From Bradyrhizobium liaoningense (GTDB lineage Bacteria > Pseudomonadota > Alphaproteobacteria > Rhizobiales > Xanthobacteraceae), in the NCBI RefSeq assembly GCF_018130825.1, contig NZ_JAFCJS010000003.1, positions 248,001 to 312,000 on the forward strand: a stretch of DNA of 64,000 bases, read 5' to 3'. Below are positions 37,258 to 46,150 of the stretch, one piece after another; the stretch's first letter is position 1; each line of letters begins with the position of its first letter. A model generated the notes under the pieces. It worked only from the letters and a program-made list of their open reading frames with translations. It searched no databases and was not told the DNA's origin. The position numbers and the translations under genes were made by a program.

Positions 37258-39879
37258 ATGCGCTGGGTGGCGGTTACCATTCTTGCGCTCGTTTTTTACG
37301 GGGTCGCGGATCAGGCTCTGGCTGAGAAGCGCGTCGCTCTGGTGATTGGCAATTCGTCGTACCGGAACGTTCCGAGCCTTCCGAATCCTCGCAATGACGC
37401 CGCCGAGATCGCCTCCCTCTTCCGATCTGCAGGATTTTCCGCGGTCGATGCCCGCCGTGACCTCGGAATTTCGGACATGCGGCGCGCGATCAGCGATTTT
37501 GCCGAGATGGCAAGCGATGCCGACGTGGCCGTCGTCTATTTCGCCGGCCATGGCATCGAGGTCGACGGTGTAAACTATGTCATTCCCGTCGACGCGAAGC
37601 TGTCCCGTGATTTCGACATCGAGGATGAGGCCGTTTCCCTCGATCGCATCCTGAAATCGATCGAGCCTACCAGGCGGCTCCGCCTCATCATCCTGGACGC
37701 CTGCCGGGACAATCCGTTTTTGAAGACCATGAAGCGAACCATAGCATCCCGATCGATCGGTCGCGGCTTGGCGAAGGTCGAGCCCGCGATATCCGATACG
37801 CTGATTGCCTTCGCGGCCAAGGCCGGATCGGTCGCGCTGGACGGCGATGCGAAAAACAGTCCCTTCACGGCCGCGCTGCTGCACAACATCGCGGCTCCCG
37901 GGCTGGACCTGCGGATTGCGTTCGGCCGGGTTCGTGACGAAGTGTTGAAGGTTACCAATCGTCACCAGGAGCCGTTCGTCTACGGATCGTTGGGCGGCTC
38001 CGTCATCTCGATCGTCGATGCACCGAAACTGCCGCCTCCGCCAACGACGGATGACATCGTCTGGAACGCCGTGAAGGATTCGACCTATCCGGGTGTATTC
38101 GAGGAGTTCATCGCGAAGTTTCCGACGACTCCGCATCTGAAAGCGGCCGAAGCGCGGCGCGACGAGCTGAGACAGGCGCAAGCTGCGGCGGCCGCGCGCA
38201 TACCCCCGCCGCCGACTGCCGACGAAATCGTCTGGGCGGCAATCAGAGACTCGACCTATCCGGCGATCTTCGATGATTTCCTCAGCAAGTTTCCCGCCAG
38301 CAAGCATCGGGCCGAAGCGCAATCGCGTACCGACGAACTGCAAAAGCAGATTGCCGCTGCCGCCGCCCGTATTCCGCCGCCTCCGACCGCCGATGAGGTC
38401 GTCTGGGACGCCATCAAGGGCTCGACGCATCCGGCAATCTTCGATGATTTCGCCAGCAAGTTTCCGGCAAGCCCGCATCTGGCCGACGCCCGGACGCGCC
38501 GGGATGAGCTCAAGAAGCAGATTGCCGCCACGCAGGCTCCGCCGCCTCCCGCCGCCGAGGACATCGTCTGGGCAGCGATCAAGGGATCGCGCGATCCCGC
38601 GATCTTCGATGAGTTCGTGAGTAAATATGCGGCGAGCTCGCACGTCGCGGACGCACGACAGCGCAGGGGTGACCTGAGGAAGGAGATTGCTGCCGCTCAA
38701 GCGCCGCCTCCACCGCCTGCCCATGAAATCGTTTGGAACGCGATCAAGGAGTCGCACGACCCCGCGATCTTCGAGGAGTATGCCGCCAAATATTCGAACA
38801 GCCCGCACGTCTCTGCAGCGCTGTCGCGTCGCGACGAGCTGAAGAAAGAACGAGCGGCGGCGGCCGCACCGCCGCCGGCAACCGATGAGATCGTCTGGAA
38901 CGCGATCAAGGACGGGCGTTCGCCAGCCATATTCGAAGAATTCCTCAACAAATTTCCCGAAAGTTCGCGGTCGGCGGAGGTGCGCGGACGTCTCAAGGCA
39001 TTACAAGGGACGCAGTTGGCCTCCACCAACGCCACGCTCCCCGCCGTAGACACCGCCCCGCCGCGCGAAGGATTGACCGCGCTCGGCATCAAGGTGCTGT
39101 CCGATTCGGAAGAGGGAGCCCTGAAGCAGAAGGCGAGCTTCAAGGAATGCGAGAAGTGCCCGGAGATGGTCGTGGTCGCGCCGGGCGCCTTCATGATGGG
39201 ATCTTCGGACAGCGCATCTAAGCGCGCCACGGAATCGTCCCGCCATAAGGTCACGTTCGGCCGTTCGTTCGCCGTTGGGCGCTACGCTGTCACGTTCGAG
39301 GAATGGGATGCCTGCGTCGCTGATGGCGGATGCAACGGATACAAGCCCTGGGACAACGGCTGGGGCCGCGGGAGGCGGCCGGCCATCAACATTTCCTGGT
39401 CGGATGCCAAGAGCTACGTGGCCTGGCTGTCGGCCCGCACCGGCAAGACATATCGTCTGTTGAGCGAAGCCGAGCGAGAATATGTGACGCGGGCGGGAAC
39501 GACGTCGTCGTTTTGGTGGGGAGCCTCGGTCTCTCGAGGGCAGGCCAACTACGATGACAGGGCAGGTCAGGAGAAGAATGCTAGAGGAGGCTCCAGCCAA
39601 AAGACGGACCCTGTCGATTCCTTTCAGCCGAATCCGTGGGGCCTCTATCAGGTCCATGGCAATATTTGGGAGTGGGTCGAGGATTGCGTCAACGACACGT
39701 ATGACGGAGCCCCCACGGACGGTAGCCCTTGGCTGAAAGGCAGGTGCGAGCAGCGTGTCCTGAGGGGAGGCTCGTGGGTCAGCAAGGCGGATGCAGTCGA
39801 AGCGGGGAGCCGTTACGGCGTGCAGTCCGAAGGACGCGTGAGCAACGTTGGATTTCGAGTCGCGAGAACCTTGAGATAG
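37258..39879 (+). CDS. Exported caspase-like protein with six tandem repeats and a C-terminal SUMF1-fold domain
   Basis: An 873-residue protein. Signal peptide about 1-22 (ending ALA). The caspase (peptidase C14) domain spans about 23-255, with catalytic His98 in YFAGHGIE and Cys149 in LDACRDNPF. Six tandem units of about 55 residues follow from residue 259 to about 587, each starting with a proline run plus (D/E)xxVW and ending in an RRDELKK-like helix. A SUMF1/FGE-fold domain covers about 635-873 (GNIWEWVEDC, GGSWVSK, NVGFRVAR). The cysteines of the true formylglycine-generating enzyme are absent (the GGSW stretch has Ser and Lys), so the domain is probably a binding or scaffold fold. The ATG at 37258 follows GGGGGA; an upstream GTG frame start is unlikely. 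A paralogue is at 46738-48570. Substrates are unknown. Confidence 0.85.
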   Translation: MRWVAVTILALVFYGVADQALAEKRVALVIGNSSYRNVPSLPNPRNDAAEIASLFRSAGFSAVDARRDLGISDMRRAISDFAEMASDADVAVVYFAGHGIEVDGVNYVIPVDAKLSRDFDIEDEAVSLDRILKSIEPTRRLRLIILDACRDNPFLKTMKRTIASRSIGRGLAKVEPAISDTLIAFAAKAGSVALDGDAKNSPFTAALLHNIAAPGLDLRIAFGRVRDEVLKVTNRHQEPFVYGSLGGSVISIVDAPKLPPPPTTDDIVWNAVKDSTYPGVFEEFIAKFPTTPHLKAAEARRDELRQAQAAAAARIPPPPTADEIVWAAIRDSTYPAIFDDFLSKFPASKHRAEAQSRTDELQKQIAAAAARIPPPPTADEVVWDAIKGSTHPAIFDDFASKFPASPHLADARTRRDELKKQIAATQAPPPPAAEDIVWAAIKGSRDPAIFDEFVSKYAASSHVADARQRRGDLRKEIAAAQAPPPPPAHEIVWNAIKESHDPAIFEEYAAKYSNSPHVSAALSRRDELKKERAAAAAPPPATDEIVWNAIKDGRSPAIFEEFLNKFPESSRSAEVRGRLKALQGTQLASTNATLPAVDTAPPREGLTALGIKVLSDSEEGALKQKASFKECEKCPEMVVVAPGAFMMGSSDSASKRATESSRHKVTFGRSFAVGRYAVTFEEWDACVADGGCNGYKPWDNGWGRGRRPAINISWSDAKSYVAWLSARTGKTYRLLSEAEREYVTRAGTTSSFWWGASVSRGQANYDDRAGQEKNARGGSSQKTDPVDSFQPNPWGLYQVHGNIWEWVEDCVNDTYDGAPTDGSPWLKGRCEQRVLRGGSWVSKADAVEAGSRYGVQSEGRVSNVGFRVARTLR
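38032..39018 (+). repeat. Six tandem ~55-residue coding repeats inside the caspase gene
   Basis: Units begin at PPPPTTDDIVW, PPPPTADEIVW, PPPPTADEVVW, PPPPAAEDIVW, PPPPPAHEIVW and PPPATDEIVW. Each then has an IKxS...PAIF(D/E)(D/E)F...KFP core and a helical tail. They are about 165 bases each and clearly homologous in protein sequence but diverged in DNA, so copying was not very recent. The caspase paralogue carries one related unit (a WEAFLAQHPDGFYANLA segment). Confidence 0.85.
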
Positions 39880-39960
39880 CCGGGCACGAGTGCATCGGCC
39901 TCGCCAGCCGGAACGATCCCATACAATAACTCTAAGATTTTTTCATTGGAGACTTATGGA

Positions 39961-40392
39961 ATGACAACCTATCCGGTACGCCTACCGACGACCCTCTTGA
40001 TCAAAATCACTGCGGGGCTCGTCCTGTTCTTCGGAATCCTCTGCGGCGCCCATGCGGGTGGGGGGAACACGTCGCTCGTCGTGAAATCGGGCGAGGCAAA
40101 GGAAATCTGCAAATGCGGAGGACACTGGCGCGTCGACGCCAGTGGCAAGGTCTGGCCCGTCAGCATTGAAGTCGTGACTCCGCCAAAGAGTGGCGCCGTG
40201 ACGACGCGAGTAAGCACCGGGCAACGCAAATTGAGAAACGGAGAGGCCAAGACCGTGCGGCTGACCAGCGTGGTGTACCAATCCAAGAAGGGCTACGTCG
40301 GTGAAGACTCCTTCACGTATCGGCGCGTGACGGCAGACCCCACCGACCCGGATAATGGCAAGGTATACACAGTCGCCGTCACCGTCAGGTAA
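39961..40392 (+). CDS. Small secreted protein with an Ig-like C-terminal region
   Basis: A 143-residue protein with a signal peptide (residues about 1-35, hydrophobic core ITAGLVLFFGILCGAHA). The mature part is rich in beta-strand and ends in GYVGEDSFTYRRVTADP and a YTVAVTVR strand, as in bacterial Ig-like or cadherin-like modules. Cys residues in EICKCGGHWRV may bind each other. Function unknown. The ATG at 39961 has GGAG 9 bases before. It follows the caspase gene after about 80 bases on the same strand and may belong to its transcript. Confidence 0.7.
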   Translation: MTTYPVRLPTTLLIKITAGLVLFFGILCGAHAGGGNTSLVVKSGEAKEICKCGGHWRVDASGKVWPVSIEVVTPPKSGAVTTRVSTGQRKLRNGEAKTVRLTSVVYQSKKGYVGEDSFTYRRVTADPTDPDNGKVYTVAVTVR

Positions 40393-40555
40393 TTGCGACG
40401 GGGGCCGATCGACGCGAATGATCCGCCCCGTCGGTCCGCGAGAAAGACGGCGGGGCAGGCTTCGCTGACCCGTCCTCGTACCGCCCCGCTGTTCTTGCGT
40501 TGACGTCCTCTCACTCTCGCGCCAATCTTCCCGAAAATATTCGGGAGGATCAGCC

Positions 40556-41893
40556 ATGCTCCGCGCCGAGGACAATAAATTCCTGACCGAGTCGGGTGCA
40601 GGCACCGGCATGGGCGAGCTGCTGCGCCGGTTCTGGATTCCTGTCCTTCTGTCCGAAGAGCTCCCCGAACCCGATGGCGAGCCGAAGAAGATCATCGTGC
40701 TCGGCGAGGACCTGCTGGCCTTCCGCGATTCCCGTGGTGTCGTCGGTGTCATCGACCAGTACTGTCCGCACCGCGGCGCCAATCTTTGGCTCGGACGCAA
40801 TGAGGAGTGCGGCATCCGCTGCGTCTATCACGGCTGGAAGTTCGACACCGACGGCCGATGCGTAGACATGCCGACCTCCTATCCCGATCTCAACGCCAAG
40901 GATCTCATCCGCATCAAATCCTATCCGGTGCGTGAATGGGGCGAGATGATCTGGGCCTATCTGGGCCCAGTGGACGCGATGCCCGAGCTGCCGGATCTCG
41001 AGATGGCGCTGCTGCCGGCCTCGCACCGCTACGTCAGCAAGAAATGGCAGGACTGCAACTGGGTGCAGGCGTTGGAAGGCTCGATAGACACCGCGCACTT
41101 CACCTTCGCCCATCTCTCCTTCGACAAGGAAGAGAACGAGATCCTGGACATCAAGAAGCATTTTGTGAATCCGCTGGTGCGCATGTCGAGTGACCATATG
41201 CGCTGGATCGCAGAGGATCCGCGTCCGGTGATCAAGGTCAACCCGCACGAGGCGGGGCTGACGATCGCCGGCGGCCGGCTCACCGACAGCGACAACATCT
41301 ACTGGCGCATCGCGCAGTTCCTGATGCCGTTCCATGCCTATGCGCCGAGTGCGATGCCGGGTGAGAACATTTTTGGCCAGACCTTCGTGCCTGTGACCGA
41401 CACCAATTGCTGGATCTACACCTATGCCTGGAATCCGGAACGGCCGCTGGCGCAGGCCGAGCGCGACGCCTACGATCGCGGCAACGGCGTGATCGCGGAG
41501 GTCGACGCCAATTACGTGCCGCTGCGCCACAAGGGCAACGATTACCTGATCGACCGCAAGCTCCAGAAGACCCGCAGCTACACTGGCATCAAGGGTGTCT
41601 CCGAGCAGGACGCCGCCGTGCAGGACAGCCAGGGCCCGATCGCCGACCGTACCCGCGAGCATCTCGGTCCGACCGATCTCGGCATCATGCATTTTCGCAA
41701 AACCGTGATGGAGCTGGCGCGCGCGCTCCAGCAGGGCGAGCCGCCGCCGCAGGCTGCGCATCAGGATCGCTACGCGGTGCGCTCCGGCGCCTGCGTCACC
41801 AGCAAGGCCAAGGACCTGCCGGCCGTGATGCTGGAGCGTTTCGGCGACGTCGCCGGCTTTGTCGGCCGGCCACGAATTGCGGCAGCGGAGTAG
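40556..41893 (+). CDS. Rieske non-heme iron oxygenase, alpha subunit (phthalate-dioxygenase-like)
   Basis: A 445-residue single-component-type oxygenase. The Rieske centre is CPHRGANLWLG followed by CVYHGWKFDTDG. The mononuclear iron ligands are in GSIDTAHFTFAHLSF (His, His) with a later acid. It hydroxylates aromatic or alicyclic substrates using electrons from a reductase, which is not encoded nearby. Family resemblance is to phthalate 4,5- and vanillate-type oxygenases. The ATG at 40556 follows GGGAGGA. The amidase starts 3 bases later, so the two may be co-translated, an odd pairing. Confidence 0.84.
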   Translation: MLRAEDNKFLTESGAGTGMGELLRRFWIPVLLSEELPEPDGEPKKIIVLGEDLLAFRDSRGVVGVIDQYCPHRGANLWLGRNEECGIRCVYHGWKFDTDGRCVDMPTSYPDLNAKDLIRIKSYPVREWGEMIWAYLGPVDAMPELPDLEMALLPASHRYVSKKWQDCNWVQALEGSIDTAHFTFAHLSFDKEENEILDIKKHFVNPLVRMSSDHMRWIAEDPRPVIKVNPHEAGLTIAGGRLTDSDNIYWRIAQFLMPFHAYAPSAMPGENIFGQTFVPVTDTNCWIYTYAWNPERPLAQAERDAYDRGNGVIAEVDANYVPLRHKGNDYLIDRKLQKTRSYTGIKGVSEQDAAVQDSQGPIADRTREHLGPTDLGIMHFRKTVMELARALQQGEPPPQAAHQDRYAVRSGACVTSKAKDLPAVMLERFGDVAGFVGRPRIAAAE

Positions 41894-41896
41894 CGC

Positions 41897-42700
41897 TTGA
41901 GGCCGTTGCGCAGCATCATCGCCGGGCTGGTCGCGTCGATCCTGTTGTCAGGGCCTGTCGGCGACGTCGCAGCCGCGGCAAAAGCCGCGAAGGCCAGACC
42001 GAAGCCGGTGCAGTCACCGGCCAAATGTGAGATGCCGAAATTCCGCATCGTCGTGGATGTCGGTCACACCCCGGACTCCTATGGCGCCTTGAGCGCGCGC
42101 AACGATCCGGAGTTCGGCTTCAACTTCCGGCTCGCACGGCTCATCACGGCGAAGCTCAAGTCTGAAGGGTTCGCCGCAACCCGCCTGCTCGTCACGGACG
42201 GCAAGGCGCGGCCGAGCCTGTTCAAGCGCGTCAGTGTCGCGAATGACGGCCGGGCCGATCTCTTTCTGTCGGTTCACCACGATTCGGTGCCGGACAAGCT
42301 GCTCGACACCTGGGAATTCGACGGCGCGAAGAGCTATTTCAGCGATCGTTTTTCCGGCCACTCGCTGTTCGTCTCCGAGCGCAATCCGCACTTCAGCACC
42401 AGTCTGAAGCTGGCCCGGTTGATCGGTCGGCAGCTGAAGGAGCAGGGCCTGCACTATGCCAGCCAATACAGCTTACCGGTGATGGGCCGCTACCGGCGTC
42501 AGCTGCTTGACAAGGATGTCGGCGTCTACCGCTATGACGGGCTCATCGTGCTGTCGCGAACAAGAAGCGCTGCCGTGCTGCTCGAAGCCGGCTCCATCAT
42601 CAATCGCGACGAGGAGATGGAGATGAACTCGGCGGAACGGCAGGAGATGATTGCAGGGGCGGTGGCGGCGGCGGTGGGAGAGTTTTGCGAGAGGCGGTAG
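41897..42700 (+). CDS. N-acetylmuramoyl-L-alanine amidase, Amidase_3 family
   Basis: A 267-residue exported zinc amidase. TTG start at 41897, three bases after the oxygenase stop. Signal sequence about 1-28. Zn ligands: His in VDVGHTP, Glu in NDPEFGFN, His in SVHHDS; the catalytic Glu is in EAGSIINR. It cleaves the amide between N-acetylmuramic acid and the stem peptide and takes part in cell separation or wall turnover. It carries no AMIN domain, so recruitment is not obvious. The gene ends before a palindromic repeat. Confidence 0.84.
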   Translation: MRPLRSIIAGLVASILLSGPVGDVAAAAKAAKARPKPVQSPAKCEMPKFRIVVDVGHTPDSYGALSARNDPEFGFNFRLARLITAKLKSEGFAATRLLVTDGKARPSLFKRVSVANDGRADLFLSVHHDSVPDKLLDTWEFDGAKSYFSDRFSGHSLFVSERNPHFSTSLKLARLIGRQLKEQGLHYASQYSLPVMGRYRRQLLDKDVGVYRYDGLIVLSRTRSAAVLLEAGSIINRDEEMEMNSAERQEMIAGAVAAAVGEFCERR

Positions 42701-42727
42701 CCGGCGAGCGTGAAGATTTCGGTTGTC

Positions 42728-42867
42728 GTCGTCCTGGCGAAAGCCAGGACCCATTACCCCGACGAGAAGTCGTGTTGCGAACTGACAACCGCGAGCCTTC
42801 GCCAAACTCAATCCTGTGGTAATGGGTCCTGGATCGGCGCTCGCTCCGCTCGCTTGTCCAGGACGAC
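42728..42867. repeat. Intergenic palindromic repeat, family A'
   Basis: GTCGTCCTGGCGAAAGCC-type left arm and a GCTTGTCCAGGACGAC right arm with the same CCAGGACCCATTACCCC/TGGTAATGGGTCCTGG inner pair as at 29764-29895. Confidence 0.85.
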
Positions 42868-42888
42868 AAACGATTGTGGCGAGGGGGG

Positions 42889-44499
42889 TTACAGCGGCCC
42901 GCCTCGATACTCCCGGTTCGCCAGGCTCGCCTCCTCCAGATCCAGATCCCGCTCGATCCGCCGTCTCGTCTCGTCGGTGATCTGGCCGTCGCGGAGGAGG
43001 TCGTGGATGAATTTGCGCTCGGCCTCGATCAGGTTGCGGGTCAGTGCGGTGCCTGCGGCGGAGACGTCGTGATGGGCGGGGTCGAGTGAATCCGGCAGCT
43101 GGTTGGCGCGGATCTCGTGGCGGGCGCGCAGGAGCTGCATCACCTCGTCGGAGACTTCCTTCTCCGCGGTCAGCGCATCCAGCGATCTCAGTGCGGCATC
43201 GAGCGCCTGGCGCCGGGCCGCGATCTCGGCCTCGTGCTCGGCGACATGCTCGTTGCGGCCGGCCTCGGCGACGCCAAGCCAGCGCACCACCGGCGGCAGC
43301 GTCAGGCCGACGCCGATCAGGGTGACGAAGATGACGCCGAACGCGACGAACAGGATCAGGTCGCGATACGGAAAGGCCTCGCCGCCGGGCAGCGTAAACG
43401 GCAGCGCCAGCGCGGCCGCCAGCGATACCGCGCCGCGCACGCCGGTGAAGGCGAGCACGAACGGCCATTGCCATGGCGGCGACGGGTCGCGCTCGCGCAG
43501 CGATTTGGAGAGGATCCGCGGCAGATAGGTCGCAGGATAGAGCCAGGCAAAGCGCGCGGTCACGATGATCGTCAGAACGACGGCGGTCGCGATCAGGATG
43601 TCGTCGAGCGGAAACGCCTTCGACTTCTCGTACAGCGCGCGCATCTGGAAGCCGGTGAGCAGGAACAGCAGGCCCTCGATCAGGTAGATGATGAGGTCCC
43701 AGAAGAAGATGCCCTGCAGGCGCGTCGCCGAGGAGATCAGCAGCGGGCCGTTCCAGCTGACATAGAGGCCGCAGGCGACGGTTGCGATCACGCCGGAGCC
43801 GCCGACATGTTCGGGCAGCCAGTAGGAGACGTAAGGCGTGATCAGCGACAGCGTCAGTTCGACCTGGGGATCCCTCGACCATTTGCGGAAGCGGAGCGAG
43901 AGCCAGCCGACGCCGATGCCGAAAGCGATCTCGCTGGCAACGATCAGCAGGAACTCGCCGGCCGCCAGCGGCAGCGAGAAATGTCCGACCATGATGGCGG
44001 CGAGCGCGAAGCGGTAGAGGATCAGTGCGGTGGCGTCGTTGGCGAGCCCTTCGCCTTCGAGGATGACCAGGAGCCGCCGCGGCATGTTGAGGCGGCGCGC
44101 GATCGCGAGCGGCGCCACCACGTCGGGCGGCGCGACGATGGCCCCGAGCAGGAAGCCCACGGTCAAGGGCAGGCCGATCAGATAATGCGTGGCGGCCGCC
44201 ACCAGCGCCGCGGTGAAGATCACCGCGCCGACCGCGAGCAGCACGATCGGGCGCAGATTGTTCCTGAACTCGCGCCAGCTCATGGCGACGCTCGCTGAGT
44301 AGATGAGCGGCGGCAGCACCATCAGCAGCACCAGTTCCGGCGGCAGCTCGACCGGCGGCATGCCCGGCACGAAGGCGAGGCCGACACCGGAGAGCATCAG
44401 CAGGATCGCAGGAGCGATGTTGAAACGGCGGGCGACCAGCGCGGTGCCCGCCAGCACCGCGAGCAGGATCAGGAAGGTCTGGAATTTCGCTGCGATCAT
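42889..44499 (-). CDS. Na+/H+ antiporter, CPA1 (NhaP-like) family
   Basis: A 536-residue monovalent cation/proton antiporter with about 12 membrane helices (residues 5-400). The NDAT of GEGLANDATALILYRFALA near residue 150 holds the essential Asp. A cytoplasmic tail of about 135 residues follows. It exchanges Na+ or K+ for protons and contributes to pH and salt tolerance. The start at 44499 gives MIAAKFQTFLILLAVL, a normal first helix. Confidence 0.86.
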   Translation of the reverse strand: MIAAKFQTFLILLAVLAGTALVARRFNIAPAILLMLSGVGLAFVPGMPPVELPPELVLLMVLPPLIYSASVAMSWREFRNNLRPIVLLAVGAVIFTAALVAAATHYLIGLPLTVGFLLGAIVAPPDVVAPLAIARRLNMPRRLLVILEGEGLANDATALILYRFALAAIMVGHFSLPLAAGEFLLIVASEIAFGIGVGWLSLRFRKWSRDPQVELTLSLITPYVSYWLPEHVGGSGVIATVACGLYVSWNGPLLISSATRLQGIFFWDLIIYLIEGLLFLLTGFQMRALYEKSKAFPLDDILIATAVVLTIIVTARFAWLYPATYLPRILSKSLRERDPSPPWQWPFVLAFTGVRGAVSLAAALALPFTLPGGEAFPYRDLILFVAFGVIFVTLIGVGLTLPPVVRWLGVAEAGRNEHVAEHEAEIAARRQALDAALRSLDALTAEKEVSDEVMQLLRARHEIRANQLPDSLDPAHHDVSAAGTALTRNLIEAERKFIHDLLRDGQITDETRRRIERDLDLEEASLANREYRGGPL

Positions 44500-44555
44500 G
44501 GCCTGTCTTCACCCGGAAGCGGCCAAGAGGTCAACATGAGGTCAATGCGGCGGCC

Positions 44556-45425
44556 CTACGCCAGCCGCTCTGCCACCATGCGTCCGATGCGGGCAAATGC
44601 GGCCGCGATCTGCGCGCCATTCGGCGTGCCGCCCTGGGTATAGGCCGCGATCAGGATCGGCGCATCCGGCTTGTTGTCGAGCTTGGGCCAGACGACCGCG
44701 ATATCGCCCGACGCATCCTTGCCGTTGTTGCCGGTCTTGTCGCCGATTGTCCAGTCCGCCGGCAGGCCGCCGCGTAGCCGGTTTGCACCGGTCTTGCAGT
44801 TCACCATCCAGTCGGTGAGCTGGCTACGCGACGCCGGCGATAGCGCGTCGCCCGTCACCAGCCGGCGCAAATTGCCCGCCATCGCAGCCGGCGTCGTGGT
44901 GTCCTGGGGATTGCCGGGTGGCGAGCGGTTGAGCTCGGGCTCGTTGTGGTCGAGCCGCGTGGTGGTGTCACCGAGCGATCGCCAGAACGCCGTGAGCGCG
45001 GCCGGCCCGCCGATGCGCGCCAGCAGCAGATTGGCGCAGGTGTTGTCGCTGAGCTCGACGATGGCCTTGCACATCTCGGCGACCGACATCTTGCCGGCCG
45101 CGAGATTTTGCTTGGCGACCAGCGCGTAGTCGAGCAGGTCGGCCTGGCCGTAGGCGATCATGGCCGCAAGCTGCTCCTCGCCGCGATCGACCCGCGCCAG
45201 CACGCAGGCCGCAAGCGAGGCCTTGAATGTCGAGCACATGACGAAGCGCTCGTCGGCCCGCCAGGAGAGCTTCTTGCCGGTCGCCAGATTTTCCGCGTAG
45301 AGCCCGATCCGCCCGCCGCTGTCGCGCTCATAGGATTCGAGTTCAGGCGGCGCCTCCGCGGCAAGCGCGGGAGAAGCGGCCATCCAGGCGAGCGAGGCGA
45401 GCAGGGAACGGCGATCGAGAAGCAT
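44556..45425 (-). CDS. Class A serine beta-lactamase
   Basis: A 289-residue beta-lactamase. Catalytic SxxK is in MCSTFKAS, SDN is in SDNTCAN, the Glu of the omega loop in HNEPELNR and KTG in GDKTGNN. The signal region LDRRSLLASLAWMAASPALA has a twin-arginine look. A Cys directly precedes the active Ser (as in several carbapenemases), but the partner Cys after KTG is replaced by Asn, so that disulfide cannot form. Starts upstream (45446, 45458, 45476) are possible; the chosen one gives the usual length. A chromosomal ampicillin-type enzyme is likely; spectrum cannot be inferred. It stands alone with no AmpR-like gene beside it. Confidence 0.88.
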   Translation of the reverse strand: MLLDRRSLLASLAWMAASPALAAEAPPELESYERDSGGRIGLYAENLATGKKLSWRADERFVMCSTFKASLAACVLARVDRGEEQLAAMIAYGQADLLDYALVAKQNLAAGKMSVAEMCKAIVELSDNTCANLLLARIGGPAALTAFWRSLGDTTTRLDHNEPELNRSPPGNPQDTTTPAAMAGNLRRLVTGDALSPASRSQLTDWMVNCKTGANRLRGGLPADWTIGDKTGNNGKDASGDIAVVWPKLDNKPDAPILIAAYTQGGTPNGAQIAAAFARIGRMVAERLA

Positions 45426-45520
45426 CGGGGGCCTTTGGGACAACATGAGCGAAGGCATACGGGCGAATGCCTTCATCCAACCTCGCGACGAATGTGTGGC
45501 ACAGAAGCGCTTTACTTCGC

Positions 45521-45662
45521 CTCTCCCCGCTTGCGGGGAGAGGCCGGAATGCGCGCGCAGCGCGGATTCCGGGTGAGGGGACTCTCAGCGAATCCAGCTG
45601 TTACCGTGATTGCGGAAGCAGCCCCTCACCCCAACCCTCTCCCCGTAAGAACGGGGAGAGGG
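45521..45662. repeat. Intergenic palindromic repeat, family D
   Basis: CTCTCCCCGCTTGCGGGGAG at the left and CCCTCTCCCCGTAAGAACGG at the right, with inner GGATTCCGGGTGAGGGG and CCCTCACCCCAACCC. It closely resembles 52407-52538. Confidence 0.85.
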
Positions 45663-45681
45663 AGCGCATCAGCGCGCCCCC

Positions 45682-46056
45682 TCACTCCCTCAGATCATAC
45701 CTGTACGATTTCGACACGATCTGCCAGCCGTCGGCGAGCTTCATCGCGACCAGATAGTCGGTGAAATAGCGCGGCGGCAGCTGGCAGCGGACCTTGATGA
45801 AGGCGGTCTTGTCGTCGGAGCGGTCGATGGTGACGATGAAATCCTCGCGCGGCTTGCCTTCGGCCCTGCCGGAGGGGCGCTTGCGCACGCGATCGAGCCA
45901 GTCCGGCACTGTCAGCACCTGCAATTCGCCCTTCTCGACCCAACGCAGATCGGCGGAGGGATGGAAGATGGCGCCGAGCTTTTCGGCATCGCCTTCATAG
46001 AGTCCGTCGAAATAGGATTGCACGACGGCTTCGACGCTCGAACGGTTCTGGCTCAT
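45682..46056 (-). CDS. NTF2/lumazine-binding-like family protein
   Basis: A 124-residue protein of the SnoaL/NTF2-like fold (putative lumazine-binding group). The pattern VVQSYFDGLYEGDAEKLGAIFHPSADL at the N terminus and DGWQIVSKSYRY at the C terminus is typical. It could bind a small ligand or be catalytic; no active-site motif stands out. The ATG at 46056 is the natural start. It diverges from the next gene with 94 bases between. Confidence 0.75.
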   Translation of the reverse strand: MSQNRSSVEAVVQSYFDGLYEGDAEKLGAIFHPSADLRWVEKGELQVLTVPDWLDRVRKRPSGRAEGKPREDFIVTIDRSDDKTAFIKVRCQLPPRYFTDYLVAMKLADGWQIVSKSYRYDLRE

Positions 46057-46150
46057 GGGTCATCCCTTTGCATGATGGCTTGGTCGGAACTTAGTCGTAC
46101 ACATCAAAATGCGCTATGGGTGTGTCAGCCATTTGCGCGCAGGCCTCGCC

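Noticed and set aside
36232..38808. 858-codon open frame on the minus strand opposite the TauD and caspase genes
   Set aside because: It spans two unrelated plus-strand genes and their promoter, with Arg/Gly-rich sequence typical of a shadow frame.
37258..39879. SUMF1-fold domain as a true formylglycine-generating enzyme
   Set aside because: The cysteines needed for the copper site are replaced, and no sulfatase gene is near.
40449..40489. GCGGGGC/GCCCCGC pair after the small secreted protein gene as a terminator
   Set aside because: The loop of about 26 bases is long and no T run follows, so the evidence is too weak to list.
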